Source of the DNA: Oscheius onirici
Lineage: Eukaryota > Nematoda > Chromadorea > Rhabditida > Rhabditidae
Direction of reading: 5' to 3'
Length of the DNA stretch: 64,000 nt
Assembly (NCBI GenBank): GCA_932521025.1
Contig: OW051472.1
Span: forward strand, 2,108,001-2,172,000
The first letter of the stretch is position 1; each line of letters starts with the position of its first letter. The notes beneath the pieces are model-generated. The model did no database searches. It saw only the letters and a list, made by a program, of their open reading frames with translations, and was not told the DNA's origin. The position numbers and the translations under genes were made by a program. Below are positions 34,201 to 45,147 of this stretch, one piece after another.

Positions 34201-37200
34201 TTGGAACAACGACGACAAACTTGACGAACAAACTTGAAAATTGGTTCGTGTTTCGAAGAATCTTCAAGAGTGTCGAAATGTTACTGGTTTTGATATAATA
34301 CTGGCGCGATTTCGTCAAAAACATCAGAAAGGGAATTGTATTCTTTGCCAGTAGCACATTATGAACGGAGTACGTATTACTGTCAGGCAGTAAGTAGAAT
34401 TTAGTTTTACCCAGACATTTAAACATTAAATTTTTGAACAAAAAGTGTGCGAAAATGTTTCAATGAAAGCATATAGCGACGATAAATGTGGCGTATAATG
34501 GTTAGAAGAAAACTATCTTCCCAAAATAGCAAGAAACATGTTTTTCCTTAAACATACTTTCAAAGTCAACTGAACCATACAATACTGTTCGCCAATGCTT
34601 ATCCCTCTTACCGAAAAGCTAAAACTTTGTATTGCAAAGTATACAATTCCCTTTCTGATACAGTACTACAGTTCTTCGAAAATGTTTATAGAAAACCGTG
34701 TACGTCAGAGTAATTAAGATTCTGTGCTACTGCTCCTTGAGCTGCAAAAATACAGACGTGTCATCTGATCAGCATTTTTCAAGTTCGAGCGATGAACGCT
34801 TTCCAAACGACCTAATGGTTTTTAGTCTCGAAAAAGTGATATTGTTTTGATGGTTGAAATCAGGGCTGGGCGGATAGTAAAATCGGGTGCGATTAGCTAT
34901 TATCCACTAATCGCGAAAAAACCGCGATTAATCGCAATTGCGATTGCGATTATCTGCTTTTCCAAGCCAAAATTTTGAACTTCTTGCGATTAGCGATTAT
35001 CGGATATACGCAAATACTGCGATTAATCGTGTTTGCGATTGCGATTTGCGGATATCCGCCCAGCCCTGCTTGAAATCGAATGAATTCTTCACCTCATTCT
35101 CGGATCGAGGACTTTATGTAGAAAATTATTTTCAACCTAAAGTTCTCGACCCAAGATATGGGGGGGGGTCGAGGACTTTATGCAGAAAAAAAATTCTACA
35201 TAAAGTCCATGCCCAGGCTTTATGTAGAATTTTTCAACATAAAGTCCTCGACCATCATTCTCTCGAATTCTACACGATCTCCATGACGGTAAAAAAAAAG
35301 ATTTGCAACTAATCGTAAACGTATTCGTGCCTCGCAATACTTTCCCGGTTTACCCTAATTCTGAAACATTTGTTCAACAAAGTTGACAACGCCCTTCCAG
35401 GGCTAAAGTAGAAATTCATGACTTCGCTCTGTCACGGAGCCCTAGTCGTGGTTTCCCTTTCATTCCTCCTTTGTTACCTCCAAAGAAACTATCGAAATCC
35501 TCCAAAGAAACTATCGAAATTGTATTGGAACCCGCTCCCTCTCGAGCCTAGTTGCAAAATGTAGCACTTGAACAGGTCGCCCGGCCCGTTCCTAGCTTTA
35601 GTGAGTCTCAGTCCTACTGTCCCTTCCCTTCTTCCCTTGTCACTCTGCTCCAGTAACCCCCGTCCCTCCAAAAAAACTATCAGTCGTTGGAACACTTCGA
35701 GCACTTGCTTTTCCTGTCACGACTTGTTAAAAACTAATTTGCGCACAAAGCTCTCCTCCTTATCCTCAATAAAAGCTTCAGACACACACTCACACAGACA
35801 CACAGAGACAAGAAAGCAATTTAAAGTGGATTTTTACAGCAAGTTGAGCTACGCCCCTTCGGGGCTAAGTGAATTAGTTTTGTCCGTTTAAAAAAGATAA
35901 CCGCTTGCTATCTTATCCCTCTCCAGGTCAAGTATGTTCCTCTGTTCCTCTAATCTTGCCCTTTTGTCCCCTGTTTCTAATTTCTCGACACTTTCTATCT
36001 GTCCACCCCTAAATTGTGCAATTTTCCGGTTTTCTTTTATCTCTGTCCGTTGTCATCTGCTTTTTCCTCCTCTACCATTTACGATGGACCTATCGCCATG
36101 TCCCCTTTCTTCTGTCCAATTTTCCCCTCCTGTCGTCCCTGTATCCTTTAGTGTAATTTACGTTTGTTTATCCTTTCCTGCTGATCTCCCCTTGGACTTG
36201 GAATAATTTCCGTATTCCTAATCCGCACTTGATTTTTTACTGTCTGGAAGCTGAAAGTCAAAAATAATCAAAGCCCACGCACTTGCGAATTGACTTGTCT
36301 AAACTTGTGACACTAACTCCTTTCCCCTTAATTGTTCCATTTTGATTGCCAATTAAAGGGACAGTCCATTATAACCAGATAGGAGAAATCTGGGAAGCCC
36401 GCGCATTCAAACCTGAAATACCTAAAATATTGCATTTCCGTGTTTTACTCGTTCCACACTCATTTTTTCGATTTTTACTTGTTTCTAATCGATTTATCGT
36501 CGAAAATTACCCCTAAAATGAGTGGTGGAACGCTAAAATTGGTTGAAAATTAACCAAAGTCTCATTATAGCCGAGCAGCCGTGCAAGGAAAATAGGCCAA
36601 CTGCGTGGCGGGACCCACTGCAAATTTCATTTTTGCATTTTTCTCTTTGTACAATAATTTTTTCGATTTTTACTTGTTTCTAATCGATTTATCGTCGAAA
36701 ATTACGTCTAAAATGAATGGTGGAACGTGAAAATTGGTGGAAACTTGACGGAAAAAGGTGAAAATTACGTTTTTGACCAAAAACGTTAGTTTTCTATATT
36801 TCCGTCATTTTTCCACCAATTTTGACGTTCCACCACTCATTTTAGACGTAATTTTTGACGAGAAATTGATTAAAAACAAGTAAAAATCGAAAAAAGTAGT
36901 GTAGAAGGAGAAAAACGCAAAAACGAAGTTTGTCGTGCGTCCCGCCACAAAGTTGCCTGATTTCCCCTGCGGGCATGTTCGCACACAACGGGACTGTCCC
37001 TTTAAAGCTTCCGACAGACACACACACAGGGACCTGGAAGCAATCTAAAGTGGATATCGAAAAAAAATCCTAGAACATATGCTTCGCGGAAATCCTATAA
37101 GATGCCGTGTTTGAGATGCTGTACTATTGCGTAGTTCCAGCAATCGGTATTTTCCCATTGTAAACAGCTACTGTTAGCCCTTTTTGCTTTATTTGTGTGT

Positions 37201-37442
37201 ACATCATTCTATCCCTTGGTGTCATAAACAACACGAATTCAAAAATCATTGTACTCACTTTTCCGTGATAGACCGCGGTCCATCCTGTGGACTGGCGGGA
37301 GTTTTGAAGGCCGGGATTTGACCGGACGGGTTCGAGTTCAGAGGATTTTGAGTCGAAGAGTGAACAAAAACGAAGAAAATGCCTATATTTAATTTTGTAA
37401 GCGACTGCAAAACATAAAGTTACCAATTACAAATTGGATCAT
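28231..37442 (-). CDS. CPG4-like secreted cysteine-rich protein with proline-rich tail
   Basis: Minus-strand exons (5' to 3'): 37442-37431 (tentative), 37404-37259, 33893-33744, 33605-33487, 31731-31600, 30698-30590, 30547-30368, 29471-29293, 28568-28231. Phases agree, giving about 454 residues. A hydrophobic stretch LNIGIFFVFVHSS near the N-terminus looks like a signal peptide. Two helical Cys-rich modules follow: CQKDC...VC...SYSCIEEEKRC...RYMC, then ECIDT...CEGEC and MCQMGECVLRC. Then come a charged Ala/Glu segment and a Pro-rich tail. The Cys spacing resembles the nematode CPG4 (chondroitin proteoglycan 4) domain; SG dipeptides in the tail (for example NSGAG) could carry glycosaminoglycan. 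Function in eggshell or matrix is inference. The donor at 29293 could instead be nine bases earlier in the transcript (29302). The first exon implies a 26-base intron, so the true start may differ. Confidence 0.72.
33067..33385. mobile_element. hAT-like element with GGCCCGG body
   Basis: Termini TAGACCTGGCT / AGCCAGGTCTA are inverted, followed by CGGGCCGGGCC on each side. The flanks CTTGTTTT and CTTGTTCT match at 7 of 8. The body is repeated cggcccgg permutations around an AT-rich centre. A fragment with the same body is at 38750-38815. It lies in an intron of the CPG4-like gene. Confidence 0.7.
34861..35068. mobile_element. hAT-like element with GCGATTAATCGC body
   Basis: Termini CAGGGCTGGGCGGATA / TATCCGCCCAGCCCTG are perfect 16-base inverted repeats. 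The flanks GTTGAAAT and CTTGAAAT match at 7 of 8. The body is almost wholly permutations of gcgattaatcg and gcgattgcg. It lies in an intron of the CPG4-like gene. Confidence 0.78.
35377..36356 (+). repeat. R3 repeat copy, interrupted by an R1 element
   Basis: Begins 'aaagttgacaacgcccttcc', repeats the 'gacttcgctctgtcacggag' tract and continues to 'gattgccaattaa' at 36356. There it is broken by the R1 element, then resumes at 37002 with 'ttaaagcttccgacagac' and reaches 'gcaatctaaagtggat' near 37055. Confidence 0.7.
36357..37001. mobile_element. R1 element inserted at TTAA inside an R3 repeat
   Basis: Starts AGGGACAGTCCATTATAAC and ends GGGACTGTCCCT, with TTAA on both sides (36353-36356, 37002-37005). 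Internally it is composite, since a second left-end block (CTCATTATAGCC..., about 36567) follows the first. The uninterrupted R3 sequence 'gccaattaaagcttccg' at 59949-59965 shows the empty site, so the TTAA duplication is directly supported. Confidence 0.85.
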
Positions 37443-37710
37443 TTCGGTGCTAAAGGGAGAAGAGTGGGTGCAAACAGCGCCGTCCTACGTCTCTGGTACA
37501 ATATTTTGACTGCATGTGTCATTTTTTGAGAAAATATTTGGGACAAATGTCTGGGAAGGGGAAGAAATGCTCTTTTTGAGAGGGTGAGAGATTCAAGTTT
37601 TTTGGGGAACACTAGAGTGACGAGGAGTAGATCGGTCTACAGTCATTCTTATTGATCTGATTGTGAAGCATTTTTGTCTTGGCTTGTGAGACGGAGGACG
37701 GAGGAGTAAT

Positions 37711-37922
37711 AAAGTCTGTTCAAAAAAACGCAACTGTAACCCGTAAATATATCGCTTCGAGAACCACAAACCCCAGATTTTCAGGGTAAACGGCAACAAT
37801 TCAAACCGATTTCTTGATTTTCTCAACGGGGAATTGGCGCGCTACCCTGAAAATCACGGGTTTGTGGTTCTCGAAACGAAATATTTATGGGTTACTGTTG
37901 CGTTCTTTTTTTTGAACAGACT
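37711..37922. mobile_element. Fold-back element, AAGTCTGTTCAAAA termini
   Basis: Two arms of about 85 bases are inverted copies: the left starts AAGTCTGTTCAAAAAAACGC and the right ends TTTTTTTTGAACAGACTT. The middle contains GTAACCCGTAAATAT / ATATTTATGGGTTAC and GAGAACCACAAACCC inverted. It lies upstream of the CPG4-like gene. Non-coding. Confidence 0.7.
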
Positions 37923-38344
37923 TCTTTTTTTGAACAGATATTTTTTGAACAGAACAGACATAGTAGAGCATCAACGTTGTTTTGTTCGCAAAGAATGTAA
38001 AAAAAACAAAGGTTTCAGGGTTTCTACTAAAGTGAACATTGGTTTCGGCACTCTACTTCAGATTCCTTGTGTTACGAATTAAAATCAGGCGTTCTACAAA
38101 ACTGAACTCATCTTTCCAGAAGCTTCAGAAAGACAACAATTCATTTTTGAACACCTCGGTTAGCTCCTGAATCGTTCACTGTAAATGCCAAACATTGTTC
38201 CGTCTTTTTTACCCTTTCTCCTTTGTATAATAGAAAACCAGCCGTCTACGACGGCTTTCGCCGCCCTTGCCTTGGACGGCCGTTGTTACGTACGTTCAAT
38301 AAGGGAATAAGGGACGTAACAACGTGTTTTCTTCTTTACTTCTA

Positions 38345-38490
38345 ATCCCTTCCCCAGTCAACCGATTTCTTTTGGTCTCTTCCCCATTGAACCGATCTCT
38401 TTTGGTCCCTTACCTTACTCAACCGATCCCTTCTGATCCCTGCTCATCCGTTCCCTACTCAACCGATCTCTTATTATCACTTCCCTAGTT
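38345..38490 (+). repeat. Minisatellite copy (CCCAGTCAACCGATCTC unit)
   Basis: Four to five imperfect copies of the unit also seen at 20.62-20.80 kb. A reversed array follows at 38820-38935. Together with 'gacaccattgcgctttag' at about 39419, this marks a degraded relative of the 19.4-21.1 kb composite element. Confidence 0.6.
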
Positions 38491-39480
38491 AAGCGGTGTC
38501 TTCTCAAGCTCAAAAATGCCATTTTTTGGAATGGGAAAAGTGAGTGAAACCCCTCAACTGGCATAGAGTTATCTTACTTAGCACCTGAAACACAATAAAA
38601 TGAAACTTTGGTATTACACCAGCCGCCTTCGGTGACTTCGTCGCCTTTATAGTCTATTCAAGAAAAGAGAACATTTTCTGAATTAAAGCGGATTTTTTTC
38701 TCAGCTGAGCAGCAACTTTTTCATGCTGCTTTCATTATGTGTGCCATGGGAGCGGGCCGGCCCGGCCCGGGCTTGAGCTGAGATTTTCAGGGCCCGGCCC
38801 GGACCCTGAAAATAAGGGACCAAAAGAGATCGGTTCAATGGGGAAGAGACCAAAAGAGATCGGTTGACTGAGGAAGGGATCAGGAGAGATCGGTTGACTG
38901 GGGAAGGGATCAGGAAGTAAAGAAGAAAACACAAGTAGAATAGCCGCCGGCAAGGTTCCCGTCACGAAAATAGGAAAATGGCGGGCTCGGCGTTGGATTT
39001 TATTCGATTTGATCTAATTTTAGTATTTTTAGCAGTTTTCTAGCTGCTTTTTCTCGCTATTAACTGCATTTTCGAACTCAACGTAAATCTTTACCTACTT
39101 GATATAAAAACCGGGAGAAAATCACCGATTTCCAGAGCGTCACGGCTGTTTTAGCGAGAAAACTGTCATTTTATGCCAATTCAGCATCAAAAATGTTGTT
39201 TTTCCCGTCTGCTTGATGACAAATAGGTTTTTATTATCGTAGAATTCGATGAAAAAAAGCTGAAAAATAGCCTAAAAATGAAAGCAGTAGCAAAAATCCG
39301 ATTTACGCATGAAATTTCAAATCGACGCCAAACATGGGTACAGCTCTTCGTTGGAAATAGACCATAGTCAACCGATCCCTTCTGATCTCCTAGCGGTTAC
39401 CCTGACTCTGTCTCCGAGACACCATTGCGCTTTAGATAGTTTAGATCCCCCCAGACGTGTTCCCCTCAAAAAAAACCGAT

Positions 39481-39603
39481 CTCGTTCGATAAATGATTAA
39501 CATGACAATACTTGACATGTTACGCTAGTCTCGACAACTGTGCGGACACCACTACAGACAGACGGAAAGACGGACGGACACCATTGCACTTTAGTAAAGA
39601 TGA
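39481..39603 (-). repeat. Inverted copy of the composite-element left end
   Basis: Its reverse complement matches 19441-19540 closely (CTAAAGTGCAATGGTGTCCG... through GAGACTAGC and TAACATGTCAAG). No internal coding sequence accompanies it. Confidence 0.6.
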
Positions 39604-40003
39604 GGCGAAAGGCGTCGATTTGAGGTTTGAACACGAGGAAAAACTTGGTATCACGGAAAGCTGCTGAGTTCACTAACAATAAGACATACATGTTGCTTTT
39701 AACATAAGACTGAAACATTAAATGCAGCTCGAAATTTTTTTTTTTTGGAACATCATGAAAACGAAATCCAAGAGATTCTGGGGCATAATTCTGGTCAAAA
39801 TGGACTATTCTTTGTTCCCTGACACTTTGATCTTTGAATTTATTCACAGAGTGAAACGTTTTCAATTCCATAGTTATCCACTGAATGCTAACTCTGGCAC
39901 CAGGGCAAAAGTGTAAAAATGAACAAAAAAGTTGTTTCAGTGTCTGGTGAATATAAATCAAGTAAAGTAAAAGTTACTCGTCGCAGGTCAAGATCTTCAT
40001 TTT

Positions 40004-42472
40004 CTACAAAAAGATTCGAAAAACTGACAGTACAATCGCAAAAAACGTTCCCATTTTCACCGAAGAATTGCATAAATTGCCCGAACAGCAACAGATCTTA
40101 GTATCTTGAAAGCTTCTACAGTCTCCGCTTTTTAGAGCCTAAAAATTTGAATCATTTTCTCCAAAACTTGAGCTTACCATCGATCTACAGAGCCCGATAT
40201 CATCACAGCCAAATAAAGCACCGTCAACTTGTTCAGTTCTTCCAGTAGTGTCGGAAGTGAGGGTTCCATGACCGGTGATTCTGAAAGAGCAGGTGCTTTT
40301 GAGATCTTTTTTAGTTTTTTTGTCATACCCAGTCATGGGTATAATAAAATGTTCACGTTTCACTCATTGAAACAAGAAATTGTGGTTACTTATCTTGCCT
40401 TTTTTGGGAACCTAGAACTGTAATATCCACTTTAAATTGCTCTCGCGTCTCTGGGTGTCTGTGTGTGTGTCTGAAGCTCTAATTGAGGAAATTGAGGAAA
40501 ATAGTTTTTAACAAGTCGCGACAGGAAAAGCAAGTGCGCGAAGTGTTCTAACGACTGGTAGTTTCTTTGGAGGGACATGGGGTGACTGGAACAGAGTGAC
40601 AAGGGAAGAAGGGAAGGGGAACTAGGGACTCTGTGACAGAGCGAAGTAAGAGGGAAGACAACCACCCCTCTCACATTAGCTCTGGAAGGGCGTTGCAAAC
40701 CTTGTAATATAATAGAAAACTAGAAAGTTCTGAGCTTTTACCCAGAACAAAAAGTGCTTTTCATGCTTCACATTTACTGTAAAAAAGATGTCTAGCTAAT
40801 TTGCCGATGAGAATCGTGGTTGTATCAAGTTATTCCAGAATTTTTATATAAGGCATAAAAAGACTAAATATGCTAAATGGAGAAAGTCGATTTTTTGACC
40901 CATGATACCCCATCATGGATTAGGTGCGCCGAAACGACATGAATTTCAGAGCAGCGTTTCTCGAAAAATTTTCATTGGGCCCTCTTTATTCCAGGGTTTT
41001 GTAGCCCAAACTGAGCTCTTTAAAGGTGCTTTGAACAAACCGAACCCGTTAGAGCTGTGCAACTGCCGGAAGTTGTTCAATTTGGCCAAAATGAGGTTTA
41101 ATAAACGTCCAGTGCTCAGTCAGAAAAAATTTCTGGGAAATAAGGTCTCGGCTGAGAACTTTACTTAGCAAAAGCTACAAAACTGCGTTAACAGAATTTT
41201 TAAAAACTGGTGGGATGTGCGCTTTCCATTTTTAAAAAGGCGTTTTTGCGTTCTAAACTTCATCCTTTGAGCTGGTACTCAAAATTTTGAACTATGGCCT
41301 CTTATCTCTATACAGGATCGTACTCAGCTAAGTTTGCTCTTTCTTTTTTTTGAAACAGCTCTCTAGGTGCTAGGGGTCATAGTGAACCAGAAAATATATT
41401 TCAAAAATGGTCTTAGCGCGGGTTAGTACCATTCAAATTTTGTTTGCATTTTCTTCGATCTCCAGTTTTCTTTCATTTTGTTATAATCTGTTCAAAAAGG
41501 GCGCTTCGTTTTACTCCTCGGAACTTACAACATCCTTTTTGACTAAAAAAGTGGGAAGACACATGATGTTTCAGCAGTGGTACATATTCTTACTCTTGCA
41601 TAGGTTACGATAATTTCTGCGTTGAGATTTCAAAACAAAACTACATATACCTCGTAGTCGTTCAAGAAAAAGTGCGCCATCTTCCTTGACCATTCTGTGT
41701 TTGCAAAATAAAACTTGGTATAGGTCTCTCCAAAATGACCTTCAAATTTTGGTTCCGCGCGCGAAAATATTTTTCACTATTATTCTTGTTTTAGCAAACT
41801 TTTTGTCTTTTTTTTTCCATTGTCACATACGGATACAACCCTCGATACGGTCACAAAAAAACTGGTAAAAATCCGTGGTAAACCCCGTAAAAAGTGAAAA
41901 ATAGTTTTGGCGCGCAGACCCAAGATTTGAAGGTCAGTTTGGTGAGACCTATATGGTTTGTTCAATAAACAGTACATTTCCGTTTCTTCGTGGCGAGACC
42001 GGTACACGTAGGATACTCAGCCAAGATTCTGGTGGTTGTACGTATTGTACCGGTCTTGTCACGTACAATATGAGTTACTGTATAGACTTGGGGAGAAAAA
42101 AAACCGCTGATTCGATATATACTGCCGTTTTTGAACAGACTACACCAGTCGAGGAAATACACATTTTCTATCTAGAAAAATCCGAGAAAACCGAATTTAT
42201 CAGTCCTTTTTCACTGGACTCTTGGTGTTGAATGGTGTTGAATTCAGTTTGAAAGTTTCACTAGATCCTCTTATAGTTATTATTATTCTAGTTTTCAGTA
42301 ACCCTTCTGTTTGTTTACAAAAAACTTACTTGTAGCAAAGATCAGCAAACTGACAGACGGAATTTTCGCCAGACTTTGGCTTGTAATTCTTGTCCGTAGA
42401 CTTTTGGCTATAGCAACGGAGTTCAGCTGAGGAGAATGCCGCCAGTAGGACGAAAAGAAGAATTTTGAACAT
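40004..42472 (-). CDS. Three-finger (Ly6/uPAR) GPI-anchor-type surface protein, copy 1
   Basis: Exons 42472-42330, 40280-40178, 40138-40004 (minus); phases agree; 126 residues. It has a signal peptide (MFKILLFVLLAAFSSAEL, 1-18) and ten cysteines at 20, 40, 46, 73, 79, 89, 98, 99, 100 and 105, including the family signature C-C-C-x-x-x-L-C-N (98-106). A hydrophobic C-terminus (GTFFAIVLSVFRIFL) after a small-residue site (NSS, 106-108) is the usual GPI-addition layout. Such proteins are small extracellular folds tethered to the outer leaflet, often modulating receptors; the partner is unknown. The second intron is only 39 bases. The first intron position (after C-Y-K) is shared with the plus-strand paralogue at 43.9 kb, although that gene has an additional intron near its N-terminus. 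Confidence 0.85.
40426..40712 (-). repeat. R3 repeat copy, reverse orientation
   Basis: Begins with 'atccactttaaattgctctc' and ends with 'ctggaagggcgttgcaaacctt', the reverse complement of the R3 ends. It lies in the first intron of the minus-strand three-finger gene. Confidence 0.7.
41719..41953. mobile_element. Fold-back element, TATAGGTCTC termini
   Basis: The arms (about 60 bases) are inverted: TATAGGTCTCTCCAAAATGA on the left mirrors TCAGTTTGGTGAGACCTATA on the right, continuing through a GCGCGC block to GTGAAAAATA. It has an AT-rich centre and no coding capacity. It lies in the first intron of the minus-strand three-finger gene. Confidence 0.7.
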
Positions 42473-42847
42473 GTTTCCCGGAAAAGGCTATGAAAAACTC
42501 TCCTTTTCAAGGAAAAATGGCCGTAAAATGTTTATGTGCCGCGTAGGAGAGACCTGGTCTATTCAGAAGGATGAGTCAGGGGATGAGCCAGCAGGACTGG
42601 GCAAATGTAGCCAGAAGAAGGTGGGAAAACAGTTTTTGTTTGCCAGGAGCAGAGTTACGTTGAAAAGTGTCATTTCTGTTCAAAAGACTAATATTAGGAA
42701 ACCAAATAAGTATTTCAAAAACGCTTATAACTGTCTCCAAATTCAACGAAATCGGGCAATATTTTGATATTTTGTAGGAGTGATTTTTTGCGGCCCTGTA
42801 TTCAGCCCTGTAAAATGCTACAGCTAAAAAAAACAAAAAGATTTCCT

Positions 42848-42910
42848 CTCGGCGGACTCGAACCCTGGTCGCTCCAGCATGAAATTCACAATCCCACTAG
42901 GCCATCCGGA
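42848..42910 (-). repeat. tRNA-derived sequence (B-box GGTTCGAGTCC)
   Basis: The minus strand reads GGATGGCCTAGTGGG (A-box-like) and GGTTCGAGTCC (B-box-like). Stem pairing fails, so it is not a tRNA gene. It is one of three copies embedded in R2-related sequence; downstream 43000-43140 matches an R2 arm. Confidence 0.55.
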
Positions 42911-43503
42911 CATTTTCAGTTTCGGGGTGTTCCCAAAGTCGAAAGTCGTTTTACAAAAAAAACAAAAATACTCGTCTTTCTGAGGCGGTAATTATTGTAA
43001 CTTTTTGTAAGATGCAACCCGGAGGATATATGAGCAAAATACTGTTTTTGTCAAAACTTAGAACAGTCACTGTTCTCAGGAGATGAGATATCCAGGTCTC
43101 TCTAATAGCCTATTAATTCGGCCTAGGGTAGACCTAAATTTTGGAACCGAATTTGCCCCATTTCGTTGTATTTGGAGAAAGTTATGAACGGTTTTTAAAT
43201 ACTTATTTGGTGGCCTAATACAATAGTAGTTCCTACGTAACACCGATGAATAATCCAAGTAGAGTAACTAAAACTGATGAAACAAAAATGTCTGAACTGA
43301 TTTTGTTTCTAAACGTTTCGGTTTCGTCGGTAGCTCAAATAGCAGTGTCGAAGGAGAAGCACACTCACTTCATAAGAGCTGTAACAATCATTTGAGTTTG
43401 CTGAGATGAAAACAGGGTTCTGATTTTGGAAGACTACTCATTCTGAGGACCAGAAAATAGTTTAGTTTTTTTTAAGCAGGCCATTACTAGACGAAAAACT
43501 TAG

Positions 43504-43671
43504 GGTTCAGTTCGTGCAATAAAAAGAGGTCATTATCGTAACTCACCTTTCCGTGGCGAGACCCGAATCCTGGCGAATCCTATCCAACTAGATATAACGT
43601 TTGCAGGTTATATCGGTCTCGCCACGAACATAAATGAGTTACGGTAATGACCTCAATTTGTTGAACGAACC
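43504..43671. mobile_element. Fold-back element, GGTTC...GAGGTCATTA arms
   Basis: The inverted arms share GAGGTCATTANCGTAACTCA and CGTGGCGAGACC, with tips GGTTCAGTTCGTG and its approximate complement GAACGAACC. It lies in the spacer between the two divergent three-finger genes. Non-coding. Confidence 0.65.
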
Positions 43672-43899
43672 ATAACAGGTTGGTTTCAACAGTGCTACAA
43701 ATAATAGATAGCCATGGTAGGATAATTCTGCAGCTGAGTGGTAGAAATTCTTCCATTACAACTTCCAAAAGTTCCGATTTAACAACGTCAAAAAAAATCG
43801 CTCTGACTCATTTCCCCCTCCTCTGTTCACAAAAAGGCCACGAGTCACATAAAAGGAGGCCATGTCTCCGGGTCCAAAGTGCTTCCACAACAGCCCAAA

Positions 43900-45147
43900 A
43901 TGTTTCATCTCCTAGTTTTCTTCTTTGCTTCAATCTCAGGATATAATAGTCTGAAATGCTATACTGTTGGTAATTGATATCCTTCGGTAGAAAAAGAAAC
44001 TAAATTTTAGAAACCGAGAACAAAAAATACCCATATGGAGAAGAAAATGTTCAAACTTGTCACAGAAATGTTACTCAGTGTTTCAAGTGAGTCTCTTATT
44101 CTTTACCATAGTTTTTGAACTGATTTTTTGCAGTATAAGACCAGAAAAAAATAAGTAGCTTTTTATCCTTCGCTTGACAGGAAAAATGAAACACTTCGTA
44201 AATTGGTTCTCAATTAATTTTTGCATCAACAAATCCTTATAAACCGTACTTTTTTGTTCATTTTGATAGGAACGTTGTCAAATTTCAAACATAAAAAAAC
44301 TTGGCTTACTACTTTCAGATCGCTGTTACGTTTCAGCGGCCTGATGTATATGGGCGACAACCCGAATGTCTTGATAGCATCAGGGGAAATCACGTTTTTG
44401 AAATTTCGAATGGAGCAGGGAGACTTTACGGGCTCAAATATCGAGAATAAAGAAGAAAAACTAATCTTGAAGATTACGATAACCGAACCTCACTTTGAAG
44501 TAGCTGAAATTCAAGCACGTGCTTCATACTTTCAGATACCTTTGTTAGGTTTCAGCGGTATATAGGGGCGACTACCCGAATCTTGTGATTATATCGCCAT
44601 ATTCACTTGTCCTGCTGAGGTTTCTGCAGAATTTCAAAAAAGAAATTTAAAAAAAGAGGAACTGTAACTGTTCAAATTCCCTATTTCGGCAGTTTGACTC
44701 AAAAGCTTGGTCCTTCCTTTCCTTCCTTCTTAAATCTTCAGTGATCCAGGAACTGTATAATTTTGTTTCATTCGTTTTGTATCAGTCAGTAGCTGCTACA
44801 GTTTTCGATCGAGTCTTTGAAATGATGGCAAAAGTTTTTTTCAGGAATCTAACGAATATCCAGCGTCCATTTTTTTTTACTACATTACACCCCTTTTCAG
44901 AGTCACTGGGAACTTTCTAAACGCCTCTCTCGTGTCTGGATGTGACGAAAAAGGCCTGGCATGTCAACTGTATGGAGAGACGAACAAATGGGAGGAGAAT
45001 GTCGAACAGAATCAGATAAAAAATGGACAGTGTCGAGACAAACAAGGCTTGAATTACTGCTGTTGTGGAGCGGATCTTTGTAATTTTGCGAAACTGACAA
45101 GGACGAAAATTGTTTTTACTCTTCTAGTTGTAATAAAGTACTTTTGA
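43900..45147 (+). CDS. Three-finger (Ly6/uPAR) GPI-anchor-type surface protein, copy 2
   Basis: Exons 43900-43969, 44011-44086, 44901-45147; phases agree; 130 residues. It has a signal peptide (about 1-17) and ten cysteines at 20, 40, 47, 63, 70, 93, 102, 103, 104 and 109, with the signature C-C-C-G-A-D-L-C-N (102-110). A hydrophobic C-terminus (IVFTLLVVIKYF) suggests GPI attachment. It contains likely N-glycosylation sites (NVT at 43, NAS at 56). It aligns with the minus-strand gene at 40.0-42.5 kb across its length: the L-x-C-Y start, the C-F-K/C-Y-K exon boundary followed by x-T-G, G-C-D-x-x-G-L, and the CCC ending. The genes are divergent, about 1.4 kb apart, indicating an inverted duplication. 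Ligand unknown. Confidence 0.87.
45132..45137 (+). terminator. Poly(A) signal inside the last codons
   Basis: AATAAA lies eight bases before the stop codon of the plus-strand three-finger gene. If used, the 3' UTR would be only a few bases long. Confidence 0.4.
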
